Shown: piece after piece, positions 6,754-13,195 of the stretch
Layout of the letters: the number at the start of each line of letters is the position of its first letter
Position numbering within the stretch: the first letter of the stretch is position 1
Source of the DNA: a virus
Length of the DNA stretch: 37,461 nucleotides
IMG/VR virus record: IMGVR_UViG_3300006805_000072
Coordinates: 1 to 37,461 of that record
Strand: one strand, 5' to 3'
Program-made: the position numbers and the translations under genes
Notes under the pieces: model-generated
Told to the model about the DNA's origin: nothing
Seen by the model: only the letters and a program-made list of their open reading frames with translations
Database searches by the model: none

Positions 6754-7431
6754 ATGTCATTTTTAAAACGAGCGTTTGAATTTGTAAAACAGCTATTTAA
6801 AGCAAAGACTCCGGCCAAGCTTCCGGTTCCGGAAGCTCCAGCCCCACAGCCTGCGCCAACTCCGGCCGGACCTTTGACCCGTGAGTTTCTGACAGGTCTC
6901 TATTTGAACCTCTGTCACAATTCGAGCGGCGGGGTGACACCTTACAAAAAGATCCGCGAGACGGCTGGAAAGAACCGATCGCTTCAGCTAGACGTTTTGA
7001 TCAAAGCTCAAGGCGGCAGCCTCGGTGAACCGTACTGCGTTTATGGACAGCAGCAGGCGATCGATGATCTGTGCTCAATCCTAATGCTCAAGCGCTCAAG
7101 CATCGCCATCCCAGAAGGCGGATCATCACAGCGCGTATTCAAGAAGTCTCCAGATCGATTCAAGAAGTCAAAGCCAGCACCGATGCGCCTCGTTGTTTGG
7201 CAGTACCTATCCGACCCGACACACGGTCACTTCGGAATGTGTTTGAGTGCAGCCGATACAAACGGCTCATTCCAGACATTCGAGTTCAATACAAACCCAG
7301 ACCCAAGTGCCGTCGTTCGCGACGGCCAAGGGGCACACTTCGTAAACCGAAATGTATCTGGAACGCGCACGATGAAGATCATCGGCTACATTGATTTATT
7401 TGAAGCCATGATTGAAGTGGCTAAAGTCTAG
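6754..7431 (+). CDS. Endolysin candidate with CHAP/NlpC-P60-like domain
   Basis: This 225-residue protein follows RBS GAGGTGATCG. Residues 1-18 are an amphipathic or hydrophobic basic helix (MSFLKRAFEFVKQLFKAK), and a Pro/Ala-rich linker spans about 19-42. The rest is a globular domain: GEPYCVYGQQQAIDDLC places a Cys at residue 95 in a G-x-P-Y/W-C context, THGHFGM supplies His-159, and TFEFNTNP would supply the acidic or polar third residue. This order (Cys, His, Glu/Asn) matches amidase/endopeptidase papain-like folds such as CHAP. It is the last gene of the lysis block. Likely role: peptidoglycan cleavage at lysis. Confidence 0.6.
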   Translation: MSFLKRAFEFVKQLFKAKTPAKLPVPEAPAPQPAPTPAGPLTREFLTGLYLNLCHNSSGGVTPYKKIRETAGKNRSLQLDVLIKAQGGSLGEPYCVYGQQQAIDDLCSILMLKRSSIAIPEGGSSQRVFKKSPDRFKKSKPAPMRLVVWQYLSDPTHGHFGMCLSAADTNGSFQTFEFNTNPDPSAVVRDGQGAHFVNRNVSGTRTMKIIGYIDLFEAMIEVAKV

Positions 7432-7649
7432 GAGTCGAAGTTCCCGTCAGTCCTTGAGACGGTCACGACCTGACGCCCAGCACACTGAGCCTCGGCAGCG
7501 AGGAGATCTAACGCAAGCTCCTTGGCTTCGGCGCGTGACAACATCACAGCGAACTCCTCTTGGCCGAGGCTTACGACTATTGTCGGGACCGTCTTTCCGT
7601 TCTCGTCTCGGCCCAGTGCTACTTGAAACGCGGCGCTTTCCTTGTCCAT
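7428..7649 (-). CDS. Small protein of unknown function, minus-strand island
   Basis: The product has 73 residues on the minus strand behind a clear RBS (GAGGAG, then TTCAC and ATG). Its stop codon shares the palindrome CTAG (7428-7431) with the stop of the plus-strand endolysin, so the two genes converge with a 4-bp overlap. The protein has beta-like segments (TVPTIVVSLGQEEFAVML) followed by a helix (SRAEAKELALDLLAAEAQC). Its 5' end overlaps the 3' end of the 259-residue gene by 31 bp, so the two are probably one operon. I recognise no family. Confidence 0.6.
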   Translation of the reverse strand: MDKESAAFQVALGRDENGKTVPTIVVSLGQEEFAVMLSRAEAKELALDLLAAEAQCAGRQVVTVSRTDGNFDS

Positions 7650-8398
7650 GTGAACTCCTCAAGCCATGGCCTCCAAAGTTTCGCTAGGTCCTGATCCCCA
7701 TTGGCTTCTGGCCGATGCTTCCAGAACATCGCACCACTCAGCTTGTTTCCAACTCCAAGCGTACTCGTCCCGAGAGTTTCCGGCATAGCCCAAGAATGAA
7801 AGTACCTCGCGATCAGACTGATCGGTGTCGGCATCCATCGCCACGCAATGAAATGCTGCACGACAGCGTTGTCACAGTCAGAGTCATCCGCTGTGCGTGG
7901 AACAAACCTCATCGTCTCGTGCTTCCATCGGAACGGTGCGGCATCAAACAAGACTCCGATCAGCATCAGAAGATCAGTCAAAAGAAGCATCGGCCACAGT
8001 GGAAGCGTGAGCGGGTACAGGCATCGGATCACGAGCGACGACTGGCCCAGGAGATGGTCCTTCCAGTTCGGCGCAAAGCCAAGGCGAAGAGAAAGCTTTA
8101 AAGCCGTGGCAATCAGTGGCCGCCACGCTGAAGCGAGCCTTGCCACTATAAACGCGTTTAAGAGCTGGTCTCTCGATATCCATTTCGGATCAGACCAGAA
8201 CTCGGCTGCGCCCGCCCGTCCAGGATGTCTTCTCCACTCCCCGCCTCCAACGTAAAGCTGCCTCAGTGCGAACCGCGCAAACGGTTTGGCCGAGATCCCT
8301 TGCGACTCATATCCTGCACACCATGCCCCGGTCCGTTGCAATGTATCCCCGCCATCCATGTCGAGTGCTACCGGCAGACCGTTCTCGTCCTTGAACAT
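7619..8398 (-). CDS. Phage protein of unknown function with hydrophobic central segment
   Basis: This 259-residue protein on the minus strand follows RBS GGAGGTC. The N-terminus has ALDMDGGDTLQRTGAWCAGY, then RHPGR...EFWSDPKWISRDQLLNAF. Residues about 128-160 are strongly hydrophobic (CLYPLTLPLWPMLLLTDLLM), enough for one or two membrane spans. The C-terminus has DSDCDNAVVQHFIAW and SGAMFWKHRPEANGDQDLA. The GGD..R.G and SRDQ motifs recur in uncharacterised phage proteins I have seen. No catalytic family can be named. It is divergent from the methyltransferase gene, with 53 bp between them. Confidence 0.65.
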   Translation of the reverse strand: MFKDENGLPVALDMDGGDTLQRTGAWCAGYESQGISAKPFARFALRQLYVGGGEWRRHPGRAGAAEFWSDPKWISRDQLLNAFIVARLASAWRPLIATALKLSLRLGFAPNWKDHLLGQSSLVIRCLYPLTLPLWPMLLLTDLLMLIGVLFDAAPFRWKHETMRFVPRTADDSDCDNAVVQHFIAWRWMPTPISLIARYFHSWAMPETLGTSTLGVGNKLSGAMFWKHRPEANGDQDLAKLWRPWLEEFTWTRKAPRFK

Positions 8399-8409
8399 CT
8401 AAGACCTCC

Positions 8410-8421
8410 GAGGCTAGCCTC
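8410..8421. promoter_or_regulatory. 12-bp perfect palindrome between divergent genes
   Basis: GAGGCTAGCCTC is a perfect 12-bp palindrome in the 53-bp gap between the minus-strand gene at 8398 and the methyltransferase gene at 8452. It lies beside the minus-strand RBS (GGAGGTC) and upstream of TACTAT (8428-8433), a possible -10 box for the plus-strand gene. An operator controlling both divergent genes is plausible; a chance hairpin cannot be excluded. Confidence 0.35.
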
Positions 8422-8451
8422 TCGAAATACTATCGACCAAAGGGGAGAGCT

Positions 8452-9765
8452 GTGAAAGAAGTTTCAATCCGTTGTGAAGGAGCTCGTTCGATCTCAATCG
8501 ATGAGCTGTTTCCGTTCCAAGACGACATCAAGACCATGAAGCCTTCGACATTAAGGAAGCTCGAGAAGGTGATCCTCGAGCAGGGGTTCTCGGAACCGAT
8601 CGCGGTCTGGGCCAATAGTCCAGACGAGAAGATGTGGATCTTGAACGGGCATCAGCGCATGACGGCACTTCAGAGCTTGAAGTCGAAAGGGTACTTCATC
8701 CCACCGATACCGGTGACGATGGTCCAGGCCGAGGATGAGCAGGAGGCAAGAAAGAAGGTGCTCACTCTCGCCTCGCAGTTTGGGGACTTTGACGGGGATA
8801 ACCTGGCTGAGTTTGTAGCAAAGGCCCAGCTTGATACCGAATGGATCAAAGACAATGCGAGGTTGGCTGCGGGGGATTTTAAACTTCCGATGCTGATGAC
8901 TCCGGTTGACGAAGAACCGCATCCAGAGCCGGAAGCGATTCCAATTGTCCATCGCGGAGAAGTTTACATTTTGGGGAACCATCGATTGATGTGCGGGGAT
9001 TCAACGTCGTCGGATGATTTTGAATTGTTGATGAATGGTTCCCGCGGCGATTTGATGTTCACATCACCGCCATACGGCGTTGGTTTGCAATACAACTCGT
9101 ACAATGACAGTTTTGAAAACACCAAATCAGTCGTCGGAAAAGTCTTGACTTGTGTTCCAAAATTTGTCGATGGCTATGTGTGTCTGAACTGGGGTGACAT
9201 TGTTTCCGGTCAAAAAATCAATGACACGAAGTTCCCAAGTCAATGGTCTTGGTTTCCATTGTATAACGCAAAATTGAATGAAAACGAATTCTGGTTGTGG
9301 GCACAGCGCATTTGGAAGAAACCACACGCGAAAGTCGCCGCACCGTGGTCAGCATCATCAAACCGAAATGCGACCGATTGGGAATATTTGTTCACATGGT
9401 CCAACGGTCTCCAAAAAATGAAGCGTCGGCAAAACGATTCACATTTTGGAATTGTTGATTCGTCGTTAGATGGACAGACAAATGTTTTGGAAAATCACCC
9501 GGGCGCATTCCCAATGGTTGTGGCAAAAAGAATTGTCGAAATTCACACGTTTGAAAATGCCAACGTCATCGATCCATTTTCTGGAACCGGCACAACATTG
9601 ATCGCATGTGAAAAAACAAAACGGCGGGGGTTCATGATGGAAATTGACCCGTTGTATTGCGGCGTAATTATTGATCGATGGGAAAAGTTTGCAGATAAGC
9701 AAGCCATCAGAGAATCAGACGGTAGACTGTGGCTCGACATTAAAGCCGAGGCTCTTTCTACCTAG
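8452..9765 (+). CDS. ParB-like domain fused to DNA methyltransferase
   Basis: The product has 437 residues from a GTG start behind RBS AGGGGAG. Residues 1-120 resemble the ParB/sulfiredoxin-type N-terminal domain, with NGHQRMTAL at about 65-73. After a linker comes a permuted beta-class methyltransferase: YILGNHRLMCGDST, then catalytic motif TSPPYG (204-209), and SAM-binding DPFSGTGTT (374-382) followed by GFMMEIDPLYC. This domain order is known for N6-adenine or N4-cytosine methylases, and TSPPY fits N4-C somewhat better. No restriction enzyme is nearby, so it probably protects phage DNA or marks it. From about 8930 the coding sequence becomes visibly richer in A/T third positions, hinting that the catalytic half has another origin. 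Confidence 0.9.
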   Translation: MKEVSIRCEGARSISIDELFPFQDDIKTMKPSTLRKLEKVILEQGFSEPIAVWANSPDEKMWILNGHQRMTALQSLKSKGYFIPPIPVTMVQAEDEQEARKKVLTLASQFGDFDGDNLAEFVAKAQLDTEWIKDNARLAAGDFKLPMLMTPVDEEPHPEPEAIPIVHRGEVYILGNHRLMCGDSTSSDDFELLMNGSRGDLMFTSPPYGVGLQYNSYNDSFENTKSVVGKVLTCVPKFVDGYVCLNWGDIVSGQKINDTKFPSQWSWFPLYNAKLNENEFWLWAQRIWKKPHAKVAAPWSASSNRNATDWEYLFTWSNGLQKMKRRQNDSHFGIVDSSLDGQTNVLENHPGAFPMVVAKRIVEIHTFENANVIDPFSGTGTTLIACEKTKRRGFMMEIDPLYCGVIIDRWEKFADKQAIRESDGRLWLDIKAEALST

Positions 9766-10222
9766 CTGGGTTCCAATCAAAGACTCGCATCTTCTGGTTC
9801 GAGTCGTAGCTCACCGTTAATTGCTGGCCGATGATTCCGTATCGGCTGGCGGTGCGCATCCATTCGCAAGGAGTGGTGCTCATGTGTGATGGAGTGATTG
9901 CGAAACCGTCAGGCGATGAAACCTGAATCGTTCCAGACTTAGAGTCGCCGCGAAGGACTGCATTGACTGAGCATCGAACAGTTCCGGTTCCAGACGGGTT
10001 CGGATAAGCGAAGATGATTGCAGTCTCTGAGTAAACGCGAACGCCGATGAGTTCCATGCTTTCATTGGTCGTTGAATCAAGCCAGTAGTCCATAATGAAG
10101 GGGGACTTTACGGCGTTGCCATTCACGAGCGCTTCTTGCTGGCCGCAACCAACCGATAGAAGTGCAATCATGGCAAGGAAAGTGAGGATCGCGATACGCA
10201 AGTCATGATCAATGTATTTCAT
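9758..10222 (-). CDS. Lipoprotein of unknown function
   Basis: This 154-residue minus-strand gene converges with the methyltransferase gene (8-bp overlap of the 3' ends). Its N-terminus is a lipoprotein signal: basic start, hydrophobic IAILTFLAMIALL and lipobox LSVGC, with Cys at about residue 26. The mature part looks beta-rich (ELIGVRVYSETAIIFAYPN, GTIQVSSPDGFAI) with Cys in TVRCSVN and TPCEW. Its start overlaps the stop of the upstream gene (ATGA). A host-envelope lipoprotein outside the lysis cassette suggests a superinfection-exclusion or envelope-modifying factor, but that is inference from location and signal only. Confidence 0.65.
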   Translation of the reverse strand: MKYIDHDLRIAILTFLAMIALLSVGCGQQEALVNGNAVKSPFIMDYWLDSTTNESMELIGVRVYSETAIIFAYPNPSGTGTVRCSVNAVLRGDSKSGTIQVSSPDGFAITPSHMSTTPCEWMRTASRYGIIGQQLTVSYDSNQKMRVFDWNPAR

Positions 10223-10449
10223 ACGAACCCGCCTTTCTGACGGTGACGAACAATCGAGGCAGCAATCTCAAGAGGATCGCGGCGAAAGAGCTTTGAGACC
10301 AATTCAACCAGAAGTGTTCCAGCCTGGAGATCGATGTTAAGCCAGTCCTTCTCTTTGATTTGAGGGTCGTGCTTTGCGATAAAGTCGACAGCCTCTCGGT
10401 AGCTTGGTCTTGGGTACGGATCGCGCTTTACTTTCTTTGCCTTCTTCAT
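10219..10449 (-). CDS. Small basic phage protein
   Basis: The product has 76 residues in the minus-strand operon, behind an AAAGG-type RBS. The N-terminus is strongly basic (KKAKKVKRDPYPRP), then REAVDFIAKHDPQIKEKDWLN and an amphipathic helix (LLVELVSKLFRRDPLEIAASI) ending RHRQKGGF. No membrane segment or recognisable domain is present. The basic tail could bind nucleic acid. It overlaps the downstream lipoprotein gene by 4 bp, and only 2 bp separate it from the upstream gene, so these are co-transcribed. Confidence 0.6.
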   Translation of the reverse strand: MKKAKKVKRDPYPRPSYREAVDFIAKHDPQIKEKDWLNIDLQAGTLLVELVSKLFRRDPLEIAASIVRHRQKGGFV

Positions 10450-10451
10450 TT

Positions 10452-10751
10452 TTAACCTTTCGCCTTGGCGATCAGGGCCTCAATTTCCTTTCTGAAAGCA
10501 TTCGTGTCCTCACGATAATGGGACTCATCGTCTGACGCTTGTGCTAAGTCTACTAAGAACGGCAAAGCTTGCTCGAGCGCCTTAAGCATATCGGGGGCAG
10601 CAGCAAACAAATTCGCGTTAGAGACGTTATCTAAAAACGATATTGTGCCGCAATCGAGCATAGCTAGTTCTTTACCGTCACGTGTCTCTATCATCGCGCA
10701 TACGCCATTGGTTCGCGTTTTAACTGTGTACGGCCCGGGTGTGTGACTCAT
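10452..10751 (-). CDS. Conserved small phage protein (SHTPGPW-type)
   Basis: This 99-residue protein starts MSHTPGPYTV and contains NANLFAAAPDMLKALEQAL. Both motifs define a very common but uncharacterised phage protein family (usually SHTPGPW... and ANA.LIAAAP.LLEAL). The first half is a small beta domain (MIETRDGKELAMLDCG), and the second is two helices ending EALIAKAKG. It is encoded in the early minus-strand operon and overlaps the 37-residue gene upstream by 4 bp. Family membership is confident from the motifs; the function is unknown. Confidence 0.75.
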   Translation of the reverse strand: MSHTPGPYTVKTRTNGVCAMIETRDGKELAMLDCGTISFLDNVSNANLFAAAPDMLKALEQALPFLVDLAQASDDESHYREDTNAFRKEIEALIAKAKG

Positions 10752-10861
10752 TTCATACCCCTTAAAATCTTTCTCAGATTTTCAGCCATGCCCCAGGCGC
10801 CCATCGCCTCGAGCCTTTGGATCATTGTGTGAAGCCGTTCAACTGATTCGCTCATGGTCAT
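10748..10861 (-). CDS. Very small helical protein (37 aa)
   Basis: The frame is open further upstream to 11014, but the strong RBS AAGGGAGAG sits directly before ATGACCATG, so the likely start is at 10861 (or the second ATG at 10855). The product is MTMSESVERLHTMIQRLEAM plus 17 more residues, a single helical hairpin or one long amphipathic helix. It is the first gene of the minus-strand operon 9758-10861. No family is recognised. Confidence 0.5.
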   Translation of the reverse strand: MTMSESVERLHTMIQRLEAMGAWGMAENLRKILRGMK

Positions 10862-11045
10862 CTCTCCCTTGTGTGAAACCAGTATCGCACAGCAGGATAG
10901 AAGTTGCCAGTAAAGTTGCCAGTAATCCCAATTTGAGACAGCCATGCGTATATTCGAGATGAGGTCGAATAGGTTTAAGGTCGTGACAGATCTTGTAAGA
11001 TTTACTCGGTGCACCGTGAATTTATTTCAATGGCTCAGAGCGAAA
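10862..11045. promoter_or_regulatory. Divergent control region with tandem 12-mer and dyad
   Basis: This stretch has no credible gene and lies upstream of both the minus-strand operon and the plus-strand RNA/early operon. It contains a perfect tandem repeat of AAGTTGCCAGTA (10901-10924), and the 10-bp palindrome CGGTGCACCG (11007-11016) between a possible -35 TTGTAA (10993-10998) and a weak -10. The longer string ACTCGGTGCACCG recurs with one change at 16070-16082 in another gene-free stretch. The XRE-type regulator encoded at 11892 is an obvious candidate to act here. Promoter calls are weak; the repeats are certain. Confidence 0.45.
10901..10924. repeat. Perfect 12-bp tandem direct repeat
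   Basis: AAGTTGCCAGTA occurs twice back to back, 40 bp upstream of the minus-strand operon start at 10861. It could be a two-site operator or an iteron-like element; two units are few for an origin. Confidence 0.8.
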
Positions 11046-11625
11046 GACCTTACCCTCCCCTTTCGGGGAGGGTTGGATGTGTTTGGCGCAACATCTCAAG
11101 GAATGGCTCAAACTACGGCGGCTAACTCTTAACCGCAAGTGAAAACCATTCCTTGAGATGCGGCACAGCACTGGTCGCCGGTAATAGTCTCGAGTTCAAA
11201 CAAGGCCGCCGATCAGTACGACAGAGAGGAACCCGCAAGGGGGAACCCAGAGCCCATCAGAGCGACGAGCGATGACGAAGGGACAGGGAGCTAATTCTCG
11301 GCTTGAGTGATGCGAGTGACTCGCTATCAACGCTCACCGCTTTGTCGTAACGCTGAAACCAAAAACTGGTAGTGGGATCACTACGTCCTGAATCAACCAC
11401 GATCTTTGTAAAGCGGGTCTTATTGTTCCCGTTTCACCGAACCGTTCTCCACGACCTCCACACTGATCGGCCGCGCGGGGGCCGGTCACGAGCCCCATAA
11501 GCGCAGGCCGTTTCAGTGGTGGTGGGCGGTGGGGAACAGTAGTAAACCAGTCATTCTTCAATCCCTACCGCGCTCCGCTTGGTTTGCTTGCGAGCTCGAG
11601 TACGAGCATCGCCAAGCGTGACGCA
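11046..11625 (+). ncRNA. Large structured RNA candidate (about 580 nt)
   Basis: No gene with an RBS fits here, yet self-complementarity is dense. Helices: 11052-11060/11065-11073 (9 bp, loop TTTC); 11092-11106/11146-11160 (15 bp perfect) enclosing 11118-11125/11129-11136; 11213-11226/11340-11356 (14 bp around a 3-nt bulge) enclosing a CCC-GCAA-GGG tetraloop (11232-11241), 11267-11275/11327-11335 and 11312-11316/11320-11324; 11369-11374/11379-11384; 11410-11417/11428-11434; 11444-11452/11529-11537 enclosing 11464-11472/11480-11488; 11576-11582/11612-11618 enclosing 11591-11598/11603-11611. Three helices (11218 arm, 11444 arm, 11465 arm) need G-U pairs that exist only if the plus strand is transcribed; one (11118) favours the minus strand. 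Size, phage context and complexity recall GOLLD- or ROOL-type ornate RNAs, but I could not match a consensus. Confidence 0.55.
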
Positions 11626-11665
11626 ATGAAATACAAAATTAATCCTTTGAAAATGAAATGAAATG

Positions 11666-11688
11666 CGGTATCGAGGAAAGGCATACCG
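11666..11688 (+). promoter_or_regulatory. Leader hairpin directly before a ribosome-binding site
   Basis: CGGTAT (11666-11671) pairs with ATACCG (11683-11688) around an 11-nt loop. The RBS GGGAGGGG begins at the foot of the stem and the ATG is at 11698. The hairpin may end the long 5' leader containing the structured RNA, or tune translation of the first early gene. Confidence 0.4.
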
Positions 11689-11697
11689 GGAGGGGTC

Positions 11698-11880
11698 ATG
11701 TTCAATTACATATCGATGGCGCTGATAGCGCTGTCACAGATCGCATTGATAATCACGCACGTCAGGTTTCAGAAGTTGGTTGTTCGTTTTCTCGCCAATG
11801 TCTCAAAGACCGAGGACCTGATCCATCAGGTCGTTGAAGATCACGATCAAAGAATCAAGAAACTAGAATCACTCATTTAA
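11698..11880 (+). CDS. Small single-pass membrane protein
   Basis: This 60-residue protein is the first of the early plus-strand operon, behind a very strong RBS (GGGAGGGG). Residues 4-24 (YISMALIALSQIALIITHVRF) are a transmembrane helix. The rest is a cytoplasmic-looking coiled-coil tail (DLIHQVVEDHDQRIKKLESL). It is followed by 11 bp and the XRE regulator. It could be a membrane-targeted host-takeover or exclusion protein; the family is not recognised. Confidence 0.6.
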   Translation: MFNYISMALIALSQIALIITHVRFQKLVVRFLANVSKTEDLIHQVVEDHDQRIKKLESLI

Positions 11881-11891
11881 AGGAGAATGCG

Positions 11892-12176
11892 TTGAAGCTC
11901 ACAGAGTTCGGGCAGAGGCTCGAGACAATCCAGAAACAGAAGTACATCAGTGACCGAGACCTTTCGCGAAAGCTTGGAATCGCTCAACCAAACATCAATC
12001 AGATCAAATACTACACAGCACGCCCAAGGCTTCAGACAATCAAGAAGTACGCAAAGGCCCTTGGCGTTGACTTCGCTGAGCTTGATACCGCCAACGATCC
12101 AATGGTCGCCGGTCACGTAAAGATCTGGATGACGGTTGAAGTTGGGAGCACGTCGAGAAAGATCAGGGTTCTATGA
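11892..12176 (+). CDS. XRE-family helix-turn-helix regulator
   Basis: The product has 94 residues from a TTG start: the nearby ATG at 11887 runs into a stop after two codons, and RBS AAAGGAGA fits the TTG. Residues about 1-62 are a Cro/C1-type HTH: LTEFGQRLETIQKQK, ISDRDLSRKLGIAQPNINQIK, then RLQTIKKYAKALGVDFAEL. The C-terminal 30 residues form a short beta extension (VKIWMTVEVGS). The size is Cro-like, without a cleavable LexA/CI dimerisation domain. It probably controls the early operons and may bind the dyads at 11007 and 16073. No integrase was found, so it is not proof of lysogeny. Confidence 0.8.
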   Translation: MKLTEFGQRLETIQKQKYISDRDLSRKLGIAQPNINQIKYYTARPRLQTIKKYAKALGVDFAELDTANDPMVAGHVKIWMTVEVGSTSRKIRVL

Positions 12177-12397
12177 CGACAAGCCAATCAACCGACATCG
12201 TCATAACCGTTACGATCCCACGTGAGCAGCTTTATAGCGATAGCTCAGTCAATGTATTTGATGAATTGCTTGAAGCTTACAATAAGCTCGAGCGAAAGTT
12301 TGAGCGGTGCAAAGTCCAGCGAAACGCACTCGTCGTATTCCCAGGACTTAAGAACTCAATAGAAGAGCTCGATGAAGAGTTAGCGAGGATCACATGA
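12173..12397 (+). CDS. Small acidic phage protein
   Basis: The product has 74 residues and overlaps both neighbours by 4 bp (ATGA). The N-terminus is beta-like (DIVITVTIPREQLY), followed by helices (ELLEAYNKLERKFERCKVQ and LKNSIEELDEELARIT). No known domain is visible. Its place directly behind the XRE regulator and the coupled starts suggest an early regulatory or anti-host role, without direct evidence. Confidence 0.6.
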   Translation: MTTSQSTDIVITVTIPREQLYSDSSVNVFDELLEAYNKLERKFERCKVQRNALVVFPGLKNSIEELDEELARIT

Positions 12398-12612
12398 AAC
12401 TCTTCTACCCAGGTGACACCGTTGACTGGACTCCGAAGATGTCTCGTCGTGGACTTAACGGTCTCCCCGCCGCGAAAGAAACATGGACCTGCAAGATCGT
12501 TAAAGGCCCATGGCCCAAAGACGGGTACGACTCCTACCAGATCAAGTCGATCAAGTACCACACGATTCACCATGTGAATGTTGATGACCTGATCCTAGTG
12601 AGGCGGGGATGA
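12394..12612 (+). CDS. Small beta-rich phage protein (KOW/SH3-like look)
   Basis: This 72-residue protein begins MKLFYPGDTVDWTPK and ends VNVDDLILVRRG, with alternating strands KETWTCKIVKGPW and YQIKSIKYHTIHHVNV. A 'PGD-V' turn at the start and short strands of this kind occur in SH3-like barrels, but I cannot assign a family. It overlaps both neighbouring genes by 4 bp within the early operon. Confidence 0.6.
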   Translation: MKLFYPGDTVDWTPKMSRRGLNGLPAAKETWTCKIVKGPWPKDGYDSYQIKSIKYHTIHHVNVDDLILVRRG

Positions 12613-12797
12613 AAGAACCAGACGATAAGCAATACCAGCTTCGCTTGAGTCTTGTGGTCGATATCGTTGAGCGATTGACTGCGACCATTGAGAAGCTTCA
12701 AAGCCGAGTTGATCGCCTTGAGTCAAATGAACTTAAAAGGCAGATCAAAGATCTTCAGCAACAGAGCGCAACTAGACTACCAAAGGGGAAGAGATGA
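12609..12797 (+). CDS. Small coiled-coil protein
   Basis: The product has 62 residues, nearly all a coiled coil: LRLSLVVDIVERLTATIEKL, QSRVDRLESNELKRQIKDL, then a basic tail ATRLPKGKR. There is no membrane segment. The gene overlaps both neighbours by 4 bp in the early operon. Function is unknown; short oligomerising proteins of this type are often phage inhibitors or accessory subunits. Confidence 0.55.
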   Translation: MKEPDDKQYQLRLSLVVDIVERLTATIEKLQSRVDRLESNELKRQIKDLQQQSATRLPKGKR

Positions 12798-13195
12798 AGT
12801 CGTTTCTTTTAAAGACTGGACTTAGAGATGCGGTCGACATCTTCTCAGGCTTTACTTCGGCGCGAGAAACGAAGACTCAAACGAACTTTAAGGAGGGGGA
12901 AAATGAAGTATTGAATAGCCTAGCGACGGCGATCGCAATGGCAGAGGGAAAGAAACACCAGGCATCAATCGGTGATATCAGAGAGATCTTGAGAATCATT
13001 GTCGAGTTCGAGGCTAGTTCTATGATGTCTCGCGGAGACAGTCCGCTTTTGGCATTGCGATCGATAGCAATTGAGCGTGCGACAAAGAAGATTATTACTG
13101 GCGGGGTATCATGTGCGAAGCAAGGAGAAGCCAAGGTTTCAAAAAAGAATAAGGTCAAGGCAAGAAGAAATTGCAAGGCTAAGCGTAAAGGTTGA
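12794..13195 (+). CDS. Phage early protein with lysine-rich tail
   Basis: This 133-residue protein overlaps the coiled-coil gene by 4 bp. The middle is helical (LNSLATAIAMAEGKKHQ, then ASIGDIREILRIIVEFEASS, then LALRSIAIERATKKI). The last 30 residues are very basic (KVSKKNKVKARRNCKAKRKG), suggesting nucleic-acid or ribosome contact. An internal RBS AAGGAGGGGG precedes ATG 12903, which would give a 97-residue form in the same frame. That makes 12903 an alternative or second start. No family is recognised. Confidence 0.6.
   Translation: MKSFLLKTGLRDAVDIFSGFTSARETKTQTNFKEGENEVLNSLATAIAMAEGKKHQASIGDIREILRIIVEFEASSMMSRGDSPLLALRSIAIERATKKIITGGVSCAKQGEAKVSKKNKVKARRNCKAKRKG

Noticed and set aside
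10748-11014. Long form of the minus-strand gene (88 aa)
   Set aside because: A strong RBS lies directly before the inner ATG at 10861; the upstream part contains the 12-bp tandem repeat and has no RBS.
10862-11697. tRNA, tmRNA, RNase P RNA or rRNA
   Set aside because: No T-loop/acceptor pattern, no tag-peptide frame and none of the conserved RNase P strings were seen.
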